DNA of 64,000 nt. Source: Triangularia verruculosa. Taxonomy: Eukaryota > Ascomycota > Sordariomycetes > Sordariales > Podosporaceae. The stretch covers positions 124,001 to 188,000 of the forward strand of contig MU863940.1 of the NCBI GenBank assembly GCA_033296885.1, written 5' to 3'. Shown piece by piece: positions 46,096 to 57,339 of this stretch. The translations under genes and the position numbers were made by a program. Numbering within the stretch: the stretch's first letter is position 1; every line of letters begins with the position of its first letter. The notes below the pieces were generated by a model. The model worked only from the letters and a program-made list of their open reading frames with translations, was not told where the DNA came from and ran no database searches.

Positions 46096-47549
46096 TCAAA
46101 GACCCCAAACCCCCCTCCCCGTCCCCTTCCCCCATCCCTTCCCCTTCCCATGCCTCTTCCCCTTCCCCCTAACCCACCCCCCTTGCCCACCCTGTCTCAA
46201 CTCCCCAAACCCAACCTCCATAGCCGTCCCATCCCAAACAGTATAATACCCCTTCAACACCGGCGTCCCCAACACCCACGCCAACCTCCCCTTCACCGGC
46301 TCCCTCGCAGTCTCCATCGGACTGACAAACACCGCCTGACAAATCCCCGGCCTCCTCTCATCAAACACTCCCAGATTAAACGCCCCTCTCACCAACTTCA
46401 CCTCAACCCGCCGTTCAGCAGTCCCAATAACAAAAGAGATCTCCCTCTGCGCAAGTTGTTCCACCACCTCGCACGGCCCACCCCACGAACCCAAATCATC
46501 CAACGGTCCGATCTGCGGCGAGAGCAGATTATACAGACTCGCAGCAGTAGCAAAATCAGGAGTCAGAATAATCGCCGAGCCAGTGTCCAACAACGCGACG
46601 TCGTCCCGCACCGGCGAGCTGATGTTGCTCAGCAGGTACTGGTTTCCGGCTCTAACCGCTCGAAGCCCAGCCACCCAGCTCGATCGCATGGTGGAGAGTT
46701 GAACCTCGAGTGGGATCGTCCTCGATCTGAGGGTGGAGGGGTAGTACAGCCTCGTGTCCGTTCCCCCGATGGTAAGTTGTGGTTTTTCTCCAAGATAGAA
46801 CCCGAATTCAGGACTCAGTTCGCCGGTGGTGTTGCTGTTGATCCAATTCCAGTATGCTGTCTCAAACTCGATGGTTGTGTTGGTTTGTTTGTCTGGCCAG
46901 AAGCCGGTGGGGACGGGTCCGAGGCCGAAGATGCCGTCTGCGGGTTGGTCGGCTAGGCCGGAGGAGTAATAATCGCAGAGGAGGAATTGTTGGTTGAGTC
47001 CGTCCAGGGGAGGGGAGGAGATTGAGACGGTGTCGGTGACTGCTGTGCAGTTTGCTCCTTGGCTTGTGTTTGTTGGCACGGTTCCACCGCCTGCTGTGCC
47101 GAAGAATAGTTCGAGGGAGATACCGGGACCGGGGGAGAAGGTTGATGACAGGGAGGGGTTGAAAAGGTTTTGTTCAGGGGAGCAGGTCGTGCAGTTGTTG
47201 CGTGGCAGGAGGAGGTATGGGGAGCCAGTGTCGAAGATTACTTTGCTGTTGGACACTGTTAACGACCTGTCTGATGAGACCGAAAAGAGGAGACTTACAA
47301 TGTCTGAGGAGGCGTCCCAACCGTGATCTCGCCCATCCATTGAAGATCCGTGGCACCCTTCCGCCAGACCTCGAGAGGTATGTTGATCCCGGACGGCCTG
47401 ATCTGCTGCTGAACGTCACTTCCTTCGAATCCTGGGATTCTGCCAGGGAACCTGAACATCTCGTATGGCTCGCGGCGGTCTATGACTGAAGCTGATCCGG
47501 CAGCTACATGCATAGCCACGCCGGCGGTGAGAGAGTGAAGAAGCTTCAT
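46096..47549 (-). CDS. Secreted aspartic protease (A1, pepsin-like)
   Basis: 466 residues from two exons (47549-47299 and 47245-46096). The 53-bp intron is GTAAGT to CAG with a TTAAC branch, and the junction restores TPPQTFKVIFDTGS. Signal peptide at about 1-20 (MKLLHSLTAGVAMHVAAGSA). Both catalytic aspartates are present: VIFDTGSPYLLLP and ALLDTGSAIILTP. The hydrophobic GIFGLGP and LGTPVLKGYYTVWD elements of the family are in place. Cysteine pairs (NNCTTC and others) fit secreted fungal members. The last 25 residues are Lys/Gly/His/Arg-rich (VRGKGKRHGKGKGWGKGTGR), which replaces the Ser-rich GPI signal seen in yapsins. It should act outside the cell or at the wall. Confidence 0.92.
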
Positions 47550-48142
47550 GATGATATCTGTTGTCTCGGCCCAGCGAGGGAAGGTATTGACTTTCTTGTC
47601 AACACTGTTGTTGAGGGTGAAGCTGAAGATGTAGTTCTGTGGGGTGTCAACAAAGCGAGCGTGTTGCTTGAAGAGGAAAGCATCGCAGAAAGACGATCAT
47701 CAAGGAAAAGAAGTTCATATTTGAAGCCCGTCAAAATGAAGCCATATACGATTGTCTTTAATGACAATGTTTTGTCTCATCTGTGAATTTTGTTAGGATT
47801 GTTACCCCTGAAAGCATAATACCAAGGCGTGGACCCACACTGAAGGCCTGAGAGCAACAATCTCCATTATGGTGACCCGACAGAGCGGAACAATCCTAAG
47901 AGCCTTAGTATTCTTCTTTGTCGGCAGCCCTGTCAGAAAATTCCAGGCTTCTAGAAGACCCCGACGTGACAAGAGCAAGGGAGCGTGCCGAAAGCCGGTA
48001 GATGATCACATGGGCGGTGGGGAGGTATTGAGGTGATCAAGATTATCAATTATGACAAAATAAATTATCCAAATATTCAGGTACACGCCATGCATGGTAT
48101 CTCCAAAGGACGCAAAAGAAAAACAAAGCCCTGCCGACCATC
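47550..48142. other. Intergenic, no gene seen
   Basis: Promoter side of the protease and 3' flank of the next minus-strand gene. Confidence 0.5.
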
Positions 48143-49261
48143 TTATACCCCTGGATGGTTTCCTTGCGATCCCCCAGGGCCACCCGCTGGTCCAGTTGCT
48201 GCCAGTTCTGTCGGTTTATCATGTCCCATCCTGAATGCCGTCGAGTCAGCAGCTGACAGCTCGGCCATATTCGGGCTGGGCCCCATGTTTGGAGACTGGT
48301 AATGATAGGTAGGCGACTGGGAGAACTCCGAGACAGTCCTGCTGTGGCCATGCGGTACATATGACTGGTATGACTTGTGTGGGTCATATGGCGCAGGCGA
48401 CAGTCCGAGGCCTGTTTGCTTTGGTGGCTGGCCAAAACCAGGGAATGAATTTTGCAGATATGGAGCTGGTACATTGTTAGAACAGCCACGAAGGGAGCGT
48501 ATCTGGACAGAGAGGTGTGTGGACTTACTGCTTTCGGGACTGCTGAAGGCTGAGTTTACGGTTGGTTCGTAACCGACTCCTGGCTTGAGGGCTGGTGTTG
48601 GCTGATAACCGCCTGACTCGGCGACAAATGGCCTGGCATGGTTGTCTTGATTCCGTCGCACACTGCGTCTCCACCTCCAGAGGAGGAAGGCGACGAGAGC
48701 AATGACGAGGACGGCTGCTCCTGCCGCTATGCCTCCGATTGCCGCCGGAGGTAGGCCACTATTTGAACTTGGTGTGGTGGTCGAAAGCTCGATCCGCGGG
48801 TCAGTCTCGGCGGTTGGAGTCGGTGTGCTCGTCGAAGAGGTTTCAGTTCTCGAGGTCGGTTCAGCAGTGCTTGTCGGCGCTGCGCCGACAAAGATTTGTC
48901 GATTATCTGGGTCAGGACTGAGGCGGGCAGCAACAAGCTGATCGGTTGGGCACGACTTGTTGACACACGGGTTGACCTTGCAACAACCCAAGAACGGCGG
49001 TGAGTTGTAGGCACAGGTATACCATAATGCGCTCTCATCTGAGCCGGCGCACTCTTGGGCTGGAAGCTCAAGATAGCTGTCCTTTGAGAATGAAGCTGGT
49101 CGAAGGTTTTCTGGTGGACATGTTCCCGGCTCTCTCTGGTATCCAGTGGTGCACGGGTTGATGGTGCAGCAGCCGACAAACTCGGTCTTCTTTCCGAGAC
49201 AAACGTAGAAGGTGCCACCGCTGGGACAGCTTGCGCCGAGGGAGGAAGGAATGTCTGCCAT
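48143..49261 (-). CDS. Single-pass membrane protein with duplicated Cys-rich module
   Basis: 351 residues from two exons (49261-48529 and 48465-48143). The 63-bp intron is GTAAGT to CAG with branch CTAAC, joined as SSPESTPYLQNSFP. The N-terminal half has two Cys-rich modules of the same design: GTFYVCLGKKTEFVGCCTIN with PC, and ALWYTCAYNSPPFLGCCKVN with PC. A Ser/Thr/Pro-rich stalk follows, then a membrane segment (about 175-197, AAIGGIAAGAAVLVIALVAF) with a basic stop (RWRRSVRR). The Pro/Ser/Tyr-rich tail is probably cytoplasmic. The layout resembles fungal wall-sensor or receptor-like proteins such as Mid2/WSC types, but the module is different. No cleavable signal peptide is seen, so it may insert without one. 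Confidence 0.8.
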   Translation of the reverse strand: MADIPSSLGASCPSGGTFYVCLGKKTEFVGCCTINPCTTGYQREPGTCPPENLRPASFSKDSYLELPAQECAGSDESALWYTCAYNSPPFLGCCKVNPCVNKSCPTDQLVAARLSPDPDNRQIFVGAAPTSTAEPTSRTETSSTSTPTPTAETDPRIELSTTTPSSNSGLPPAAIGGIAAGAAVLVIALVAFLLWRWRRSVRRNQDNHARPFVAESGGYQPTPALKPGVGYEPTVNSAFSSPESSKSTHLSVQIRSLRGCSNNVPAPYLQNSFPGFGQPPKQTGLGLSPAPYDPHKSYQSYVPHGHSRTVSEFSQSPTYHYQSPNMGPSPNMAELSAADSTAFRMGHDKPTELAATGPAGGPGGSQGNHPGV

Positions 49262-51143
49262 GTTTAATGGTATACAGTCAACCTCAAAGTCTCAAGCCGG
49301 TCATGATGTCAAAGAAGGACGAGAGACCCAGGGGAGTACGAAGGTCACACATGAACTGAACAAAAGAGGGGCGGACATGGCCCAATATCAACTGAGACCC
49401 TCATCCGGATCGTCGACCAGGCTCTAGAGGTACAGCCTGCAGCTGACACAGTAGGAGGCCACAGTATGCACCATATCCGCCTGACATGGGGCTCTGCCAC
49501 CTCAATCTCAACACCAACGATGGATGCCCACCCCACACCCATTCTGCAGCCAGACATGTCATAGCCACAATGTGTCTTGTGTGTCGAGCTACACCATCTG
49601 CCAAAATGACGTCAATCACACCATCTCGTCCATCTATGTTGCATCTCATGAGCTGCAAGCTTGGTTCTGTCCATTTATCCGTTTCATGATCTTGAAACTG
49701 GGAAAGGGCACCTCCAAGCTGAGCGTGTAAACGCGAACTGGCCAGGATCTAGACCGCTCTGCCAATCTCCCATCGCCTAGCGGGTGAGGCTGCATTTTAG
49801 AGCACAGCCTGATCCCAGGAAAAAAAAAGAAAGGAACGCGCTAGATCCCGACAATTCCACTTCAGTCAGCACTAGAGCGTAGACAATGTCCACTCAAAGC
49901 GCCACCTGAATAGCTTCACGCAAAACAGCTTAGCTTGGTAGTTGCCAAGAGAAAGCTGACAAGCTGCAAAAAGCCAAGACCTGTTAGCATCGTATTTGAC
50001 AACGAGCATCTGCAGCTGGAATAAAAATAACAGTGAAACATTGCTGCCTCAGTCACCATTGGTGCCAAGTCGTGATGGGTGTGCAGCATGCCAACTGCAG
50101 CCGGGCGGGGTTTGCATATCGCGGGAAAAAAGCCTGGTACCGGTAAAAGATGGTGTCAGGAGAGAGGCAAGGCCGGCACGAATGGTGGTAGGGATTTGAG
50201 CTTGTCAGATGGTTGGGTTTGGGGGCCGGGAGGGAACGCGGGCCGAGATCGTGATCCGAATGATCGGGTTTGGGGCAGGGTCACGGTCGAGTGTTGACGT
50301 TGGCGTCAAAAGTGACGCCGTCACGACCGTTGCTGCAACATTGTAGGTAAAGCGGTGGACACAGGCTAAGGTTTACCTGGTCAGCATGGGCCCCCGTGGC
50401 CTGAACATGATGGAAGAGCAAGACGTGGGGTTATAGGTGTCGTTGCTCGGAAGCTTAGCACCAGCTGATCCCGCATCAGCTGGGGCGGTTTAGCCAAGTG
50501 GTCTGGCCAACCACTGTGGTTAATCTGAGAGAGATTAAGCAACATCGTAAGTCTGAGGACCTGAACGACCGGGGACGCCCCAAGTTCAACTCCCAGCAGG
50601 TGGTCGGGCTGAACTCTTTTGCTTTTTTTGCCAACAGCGCAAAATTCTACCTTTCCAACTGCAAATCTTCGATTACCATACATACACCATCTGAGTCTCT
50701 TTCCATGACGAATCCCACCTTTAGGTATCGATCGTGATCAGCGGATGCCCAACTATACTTCCATCAACAAACATCATCTCGTCCCACGACCATTTGCTGT
50801 ATGGCAGCCAAGCTGTCTCGCCCACCGCCAATCCGCTATTCGCTTCTGAGAACAGATATTCATGACTCACCTCTTTCTTTCCCGCCGTGGTTGGCAAACA
50901 ACAGCAGAGGGCCGAGATATGAGGTGTTTATGGGCTTTTGCCTGCGCTTGCGACGCCGATGCTAGGAGGTAACGGTGACAGTCGCACGCCAGCTCAGCAG
51001 TCACACTGCTCATCACAAGGAACAAAGATGGAAGGGTTGTCGAGTCGAGGCAATGGATGAACGACGCATCTTTTCTCCGCGGGGCATAACTACCTGGAAT
51101 ACCTACAGCTGATGAAAACCCATCAAGTTCATCGTTGTCGACA
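49262..51143. other. Long intergenic region, no gene seen
   Basis: About 1.9 kb without a supportable gene. It includes a tRNA-like stretch near 50485-50615 that does not fold properly. Confidence 0.45.
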
Positions 51144-52147
51144 ATGACCGTCATGCGTGTGCGCACTATGATCATGCTGCTGCTCAGCAACAGCAACACT
51201 ATCTCCCATGCAATACCATATCCAAACCTCAAAATCCCACACACCATAACGACCAACGGTAACAGTACGGGCAAGTTGAATGTCCCCTTGTACCGGTACG
51301 TCGTAACCCCAAAATCTCTCCGCATATTATCCAAAAGGTGCCATTGTTCATGCGTGTCAGCACGACAATCAGAAATGCCATGATAGCCTCGGGGCCGACC
51401 GCCCAGTCTGCCCGAGTCGGAGCCCCCAGGGCCGCTTCACAAAGTAACAGCAATATGTCGTGCTTCTCCCTCGGCTACGGCCTTTCACGTCCAGACTGCG
51501 AGTACATGGCGTCCATCGGCATGTTCGATCAAGGCCGCAATGCCGTTTACAACAACGGCAAGATCTGGATCGGCGGAGACGGGCCGAACACGTTTACATT
51601 CATTAACGGGGCCGGCGTGCCGATTATCCTCGTCATCTGGTACGCCCTCTTCAATGACAACACCGCTTCTTTCATGAACGTTCGACGACCAGAAGTCACC
51701 TATTCCCTCCCCGAAACCGGAAGTGCTGTGGAAGTCTCAGCTGCAAACGGGATACCTGGGGGGTGGGCAATCCTCTATAACCATAGCACAACACTGAGTG
51801 AGTACGGCCAAATCTGGAACACCTTTGGGGAGTTTAGCACGGGCATGTACGCTACAGTCGATGTGTCCAGGCTAGTGAATATGGTTGGAAATTCAGTGAC
51901 TGTTAGGGTTTTCACTGGGGAGCCAGCTTTGGACACAACTCTGCAGCCAGTCTGCGTCACTGATATGCGGACCTGCGCGTATGTCTGTACGTCAAAGAAT
52001 GTGAGATCCTGCGGAGCGACAGGGACATATCAGCTCATCAATTGTGGAGGACCAAACGCGGTGGAGGGTATCGACGAGCGCGGGAACCCTACCGGGGGGT
52101 GTCAAGGATGGACAAATGGAGGGCATATCGAAGTTATTTTCCTTTGA
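51144..52147 (+). CDS. Secreted protein, Asp f 4-like
   Basis: 312 residues from two exons (51144-51295 and 51361-52147). The 65-bp intron is GTACGT to TCAG and is the choice that keeps frame (PLYR/TTIRNAM). The N-terminus MTVMRVRTMIMLLLSNSNTI, followed by SHA, looks like a signal peptide. The mature part has an Ala/Ser-rich linker and a beta-rich domain: NTFTFINGAGVPIILVIWYA, VTYSLPETGSAVEVS, GGWAILYNHS, WNTFGEFSTGMYATVDVSRL, then a Cys-rich end (CVTDMRTCAYVC, GGCQGW). The order of these strands resembles fungal allergen Asp f 4-type and related effector-like secreted proteins. No enzymatic role is known. The family call is from memory and moderate in certainty. Confidence 0.7.
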
Positions 52148-52594
52148 GTTTCGAGGCATCGGTTATCAAAGGTGGGAGGCTGGCTGTTTGCTGGTAAATA
52201 CAGGGGAAGGGAGCGTTTGAGCGTCGGGCGTTGAAGTCGGAATTGATAGCCATTTGGGTTCTCTCAAGCTGCGATGCCACCTTCCAAGTTGTTTTGCATT
52301 CCTTTGGTGAATGAGGCCTGCAAAAGAGCTCAACATGAAAAGTGAAGGCATTCCGAAGTTGGCTTGTGGTCGACAGTGGAGCTCCTTAGCGTGCATCTGT
52401 GGGGCGATTGATAAGCCGCTAATCCGACCGTCGCACGATGCCCCACTTCGCGACGCATCATCTAGGAGCGAGCACTGACCGTCACACCACAGCAAATTCA
52501 CCAACGTTGCTGCGTCGCACGTTCTTCTCTCCTTCAGAGAAAAAAGTTGCCGAGTCACTGTTTCATCACTGACTTTCGCCGAGCACACGTGAAA
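52148..52594. other. Intergenic, promoter of SFH5
   Basis: No gene seen. Confidence 0.5.
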
Positions 52595-53753
52595 ATGAGC
52601 GACACAAATAAGCCATCCGAGGTCGCGGCCCCCGCCGACACACCGGTAGTCGCACCGGAGCCCGTCACCGCCACGGCTCCAGCTCCACCTATCGAGTCCG
52701 CTGCGAAGACGGAGGCGCTTGTCACCGCCACCACCACCGCCGATCCAGCCACAGCGGCCACAACAGCTGCCACAACAACTACCACCGCACCAACCACCGA
52801 GGAGACGACTGCTGATGCCAAACCTGAGACTGCTCCAGCTCAGGAAACAACCGAACCAGCCGAAGAGAAGGAAGCTTCTCCCCTCGCCCAGTTATGGGAG
52901 GCAGCCAAGGACCATGCCCATCCTGAGATTTGGGGTGTGCCACTTGCTGACCCGGCGAACCACATCCCCAGTCAGATCGTCTTCCAAAAGTATCTCAATG
53001 CGAACGATGGCGACCTCGTCAAGGCCAAGGATCAGTTGATCAAGACTTTGGATTGGCGCAAGAAGACTGACCCTTTGGAGGTTGTGCGTCGCATGTACTC
53101 CAAGTCGAAGTTCGAGGGCCTGGGTTTCGTCACTACCTACGCCGTTGACGGTAAGGAAGTTGATGAGCCCGAGGAGAGAGAGATTTTCACCTGGAACATC
53201 TACGGCGGTGTCAAGAGCATTGATGAGACTTTTGGCAATCTGGAAGAGTAAGTTCTGGCCCATTTTCCAAGACCTGACGAGGAACTAACCCAAAAATAGG
53301 TTCATCAACTGGCGCGTCGCCCTCATGGAACTTGCCCTCCAAGAGCTCAACATTTGCGGCGCCATCAAGCCTATCACAGCCGAGTATGACCCGTACAAGC
53401 TGTTCCAGGTCCACGACTACAAGTCGATCTCCTTCCTCCGGTCTCCACCCCACGTCAAGTCGGCCAGTTCCGAGACGATCAAGGTCTTCGCGCAGAACTA
53501 CCCTGAGTTACTGAAGGAGAAGTTCTTTGTCAATGTCCCAGCTATCATGGGCTTTGTCTATGGCTTCATGAAATTATTCGTGGCACCCAAGACCATCAAG
53601 AAGTTCCATCCCATGTCCAATGGGGCTAACCTGGCCAAAGAATTCGCCGACAGCAGGATCGCGGGTCTGGGGGAGAAGCTACCTGCTGAATACGGTGGCA
53701 AGGGCGGAGAACTGAAGACCGTTGGCAAGGAATCTTTCTTGACGGCCGAGTAA
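52595..53753 (+). CDS. SFH5: Sec14-like CRAL-TRIO protein SFH5
   Basis: 368 residues from two exons (52595-53247 and 53300-53753). The 52-bp intron is GTAAGT to TAG with branch CTAAC, and the junction reads NLEEFINWR. A Pro/Ala/Thr/Glu-rich disordered extension (about 1-105) precedes the CRAL-TRIO N domain (HPEIWGVPLADPANHIPSQI, then VFQKYLNANDGDLVKAKDQL) and the lipid-binding domain (SISFLRSPPHVKSASSETIK, NYPELLKEKFFVNVPAIMGF). This order and WGVPL are typical of fungal SFH5. In yeast Sfh5 is a Sec14-family protein linked to phosphoinositides and later shown to bind heme. It probably acts at ER or plasma membrane contacts in the cytosol. Confidence 0.93.
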
Positions 53754-54161
53754 TTCATTGCTGGTGTTTGGGATACGAGTTGTGGATTGATAATAGGAAG
53801 GGAACAACCGCAAAACCCAACAGTATGGACTTGTAGAGGGAATCAGCACCTTACTTTGTCCAATATGGAATAATCTGTTTGTTAATACGAAACTACTGGA
53901 CCACACCGTCGGCTGGGATTTGTCGCCATCGCGAAGTGTGATGCCTGAATTGCGTCAGCGTGTTTTGTTTGTCAATCGGTAGCGTGCATCTCGATCTCGA
54001 TAACCCCGCATTCCACATGTTGCTTGTTTGACAAAACCCCACCTTTTTTGTGTCACTGTTTTCTTTGACCACCATCTTTCTGGGAATATTCTCTTGCTCC
54101 AAGAACCCTGTTTATACCCAACCCAGCCCAGGTAATCGCGCGCGAAAAGAAGATAATTAAG

Positions 54162-54661
54162 ATGCCCATCATTACAGGCCTTCACCATGTCTGCTTCCCC
54201 CTCCTCAAGCATCACCTGACACATCGCTAACCTCTCAGTCACAGGTCAACCTCATCGTCCCGCCAGGCACACTTTCTCAAGCAAACGAATTCTACGGCAC
54301 GACCCTCGGTCTCACGCCCCGCCCCGTTCCTCAGCTCCAGAAGGACAGGCTGGCTTGGTTCGACATTGGGAGCTCCGGGCAACAAGTGCATGTTGCGTTT
54401 GGGAGGCCAGAAGTCGATTTCACCGAGGAGGCGAGGCAAGCATCACGGCACCCGTGCTTCAAGGTCGGAAGTCTGGGGGAGCTTCAAGAGTTGCAGAAGC
54501 GGGTGTGGGAGCATTTGAAAAGGGAGGGGGAGGAGGTGGAGGGGAGGCCGCTGGCTTGCGATGAGCCTGGGAAGGAGGACTCTGGGGCGAAGGGGGTGGA
54601 GTATCCAACCAGGTTCTTTGCGAGGGATTATGCGGGGAATCGGTTGGAGTTTACGTTGTGA
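54162..54661 (+). CDS. Glyoxalase/bleomycin-resistance fold protein
   Basis: 147 residues from two exons (54162-54188 and 54245-54661). Exon 1 encodes only MPIITGLHH. The 56-bp intron has branch GCTAACC and acceptor CACAG but an unusual donor, GTCTGC; removing it restores LHHVNLIVPPGTLSQANEFY. The single VOC module shows the first-strand His (HHV), FYGTTLGLTPRPVP, AWFDIGSSGQQVHVAFG and a C-terminal FFARDYAGNRLEFTL with the Glu of the metal site. At this length it is one VOC unit and should dimerise. The substrate is unknown. It is the last intact gene before the transposon block. Confidence 0.88.
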
Positions 54662-55651
54662 TGGAGTTCTGGGAAGTGTTACTAACTCGAGCATGCTGGA
54701 CTTGAATGGGTAATATTTCCTCATCTGGGTGACGCGGCCGAGTGCACCGGGTCGTGAGAGGCTGACAATGCTCAGGATCCGAGTATCTGCGAGGACGTTT
54801 GATACTCGTATATACCCGACTGTCACATCAATGCTGATAGAGCATGCAGCTGCTGTTGGTAACCCTGGTCTGACTCAGCCACACACAGCGTTGGCAACGA
54901 GCCGAGCTAAGTAAGTAAGTTAAGCCGGGTTCAATTTTAGCCAAGCTAAGCTAAGTCCTCCTACCGGCTCGGCTTATAGGCTTATGAGCAGTGGGTCTAT
55001 ATATTAGCCGATATATACTGGTAATAATTAACGATAATTAGCCCTGGTAGTAAGGTCCTAGGAGAGGGTTAAGGGGTCTTAGGGGCCGATATCCGATTAG
55101 TTATCTTCCTTCGGCTTAATGGAAATTGCCGGTTTTCCCACGAATATAACATTTTTCCCTATTTTCCTACGAATATAGCCTTTTTCTTTATTTTCCTATA
55201 AATATAACTTTTTTCGTACCTTTTCGACCTTTTTTATACTTTTTTTACCTTTATAAATTACATTACTTCCGAATTATCCGGCCTATTTTTAACTTTACTG
55301 TTATTATTATAATTTTAATGGTTAATACTTCGTTTATTATCAAAACTTTATTAATTACTAAGATTTTATTTACTACCGAGTTTTTAAATTAATCCTTCCG
55401 AACTATAGCGGTTATCGCCAAAATTATAAAGTTCTCGATTTTTAAGGACGATTTTTATTACTCTTTAAAAATTTAAATCTTAAATTAAAAGAATAATAAA
55501 ATCGATAATTTTAAATTAAAGATAAAAACATAACCGAAATTGTATTATAAAAATAAAATATATATTTAAAAGAGGTTTTTTATTAAAAAAAGTAAGTAGA
55601 CTTTTTAAATTTAACCTAAAATAAAATATATATAAAGATTTTACTTATTTA
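54662..55651. other. AT-rich transition into the transposon block
   Basis: Normal composition ends near 54900. From there TA-rich, C-poor sequence begins, with repeated AGCTAAG/GCCGAGC words and an inverted GCCGAGC/GCTCGGC pair around 54901-54970. No readable protein remains. Confidence 0.6.
55133..55219 (+). repeat. 29-bp tandem repeat, 3 copies
   Basis: Three 29-bp units starting TTTTCC(C/T)A, with inter-copy differences that are largely C/T and G/A. Confidence 0.8.
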
Positions 55652-56410
55652 ACGTGCGTGATAAGCGAGCGCCGTAGACAAGCGAGCGCCGCACTTTCTA
55701 CCACCCTACCACAGCTATCCTTAATTACATAACCACAACACTAGGAAATAACTATAACTGAATCGGAAACAGATGAATCAGATGATTCTGCAGCCTCCTG
55801 GCATGTACGTGTATTATGGCCAGGCTTACCGCACACGCCACAGCACCGAATCTTCGTACGAGACCCCCCTGCACCACCACCATTTTGTCGTATTTCCTGG
55901 GCTACCTACTCACCTACAGCCTTCTGATTTAGTAGATCCTATGCCTCTTGTACAGTAAGTGACCCTCCAAGCCGCATATATATTTTTTTGGCTCTCCGTT
56001 TCTTACTAAGCTCCTTATTAGCTTTACGTAGCAAAGAGACCTTTATACGGAGAAGAGCTACCTCGTATATTATACCCATTGCTTCCTTGGTAAATTGGTC
56101 TATAGCGGCTAGCATTGAGGTTAGAGAGCTGCCTTAATAGTTAGAAATTCGAGTTTTAATAAGCGCTAACTGTAAGGTGACCTCTCGAGGGTTGTGTGGC
56201 GTTTGAGAGACCCAAGGTAGTGCCGTAGTTAGGCTTAAGGCTGGGGGTATTGGGATCCGAATACGTATATCCAGCTTAAATATCACCTTTTCTAAATCGT
56301 ACGGTATAAAACTAGCTCCAATAAAACCTCCCTAGATATTCTTTTCTATAATCGAAGTAAAAAACGCTTTTCTAAATATATAAAGAAACTCTAACTTACT
56401 AATATATATA
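55652..56410 (-). mobile_element. pogo/Fot1-like DNA transposon, 3' part (element 1)
   Basis: The left end starts ACGTGCGTGATAAGCGAGCG after a TA, followed by a second AAGCGAGCG; the same pattern starts element 2. It runs right to 56410, where element 2 interrupts it. The interior codes leftwards for the C-terminal part of a transposase. The remainder should lie to the right of the window. Confidence 0.85.
55741..56405 (-). pseudogene. pogo/Fot1 transposase, C-terminal part
   Basis: One reading frame with a few stops. Seen: LEKVIFKLDIRI, TALPWVSQTPHNPREVTLQL, AAIDQFTKEAMGIIYEVALL, SLLRKANKELSKKRRAKK, and a terminal zinc knuckle CGVCGKPGHNTRTC (CX2CX4HX4C). These are the end of the DDE domain, the coiled tail and the knuckle of fungal pogo-type transposases. 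The stops sit at positions where CAG would become TAG. The N-terminal part is cut off by element 2. Confidence 0.85.
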
Positions 56411-57339
56411 ACGTATTTGATAAGCGAGCGGATCGGACAAGCGAGTGGATCGATTTCGCACGCGATACAGCTCTCTACCTGCAACATCAATTTCCTCCAC
56501 TATACTAAGATGTCTTCGATTCTAGTTGAGGCAAAAGTTGTTCTTGCACTTGAAGCCCTTAAAAATGACCCTAAGCTAAGCCTCAAAGCTGCAGCGAGGC
56601 TTTATTCTGTGCCTTATACTACCCTCCATCGCCGACGCGCTGGTAAGCTTGTACGGCGCGATATTCTAGCTAACTTACGTAATCTAACGGATCTAGAGGA
56701 GCAGACGATAATTCAGTACGTCCTTAAGCTCTCTGTACGCGCATTCCCACCTAGATTAAGTGGTGTGGAAGATATAGCTAACCAACTGCTACGCGTACGC
56801 GACGCGCCTCCTATTGGTAAACGCTAGGCCTATAACTTCGTTAAACGCTAGCTATAGCTCCGTACGCGTTTTACGCGTAGATATGACTACTAGAGGGCTA
56901 AGTACGAGGATCTAAAGGTCATTACCGAGTAGTTTATATTTATATGGAATACTAAAGTTAAGTACGGTATTATAGATAATAATATCTATAATTTCGATGA
57001 AATTAGGTTTATGATAGGCATTATCTTCGCGGGTATAGTAGTTACGACCTCGGACGGCCTTAGCAAGGCGAAACTAGCTTAGCCTAGCAACTGTAAATAG
57101 GCGACTGTAATTTAGAGAGTTAATGCCCTCAGCTAGGCTATCCCTCCCTTTATTATTTTGGCCGCGTAGTACTACCTCGCTAACTAGTATACCGAGTGCA
57201 ACCTCCCGGCCGACTGGCGTATCGCAACCACCGATAATAGCTGGATTACCAATCTAGTAGGCCTAGATTGGATTAAATACTTCGATTATTATATAGCGTT
57301 CTGTATAAAGGGTAAATACCAGTTATTAATCCTCGACGG
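56411..57339 (+). mobile_element. pogo/Fot1-like DNA transposon, 5' part (element 2)
   Basis: Starts ACGTATTTGATAAGCGAGCG after a TA, with a second copy of AAGCGAG in the next 25 bp. It is inserted in the DDE region of element 1. It runs to 57339, where a Gypsy LTR interrupts it. Confidence 0.85.
56510..57339 (+). pseudogene. pogo/Fot1 transposase, N-terminal part
   Basis: ATG at 56510. An intact helix-turn-helix region comes first (SLKAAARLYSVPYTTLHRRR), then the CENP-B-type second helix region (LTDLEEQTIIQYVLKLSVRA). After the first stop at 56825-56827 the frame continues with several more stops through the DDE domain (NNIYNFDEIRFMIGI, CNLPADWRIATTDN, GLDWIKYFDYYI) and ends in YQLLILDG, where the LTR starts. 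The first 105 codons are open, which is unusual for this block. Confidence 0.85.

Noticed and set aside
50485..50615. tRNA-like sequence with GGTTTAGCCAAGTGGTC and a later AAGTTCAACTCCC
   Set aside because: A D-arm-like and a T-loop-like word occur in the right order, but the acceptor ends do not pair (GGCGGTT has no AACCGCC partner) and the T stem does not close. Not a functional tRNA.
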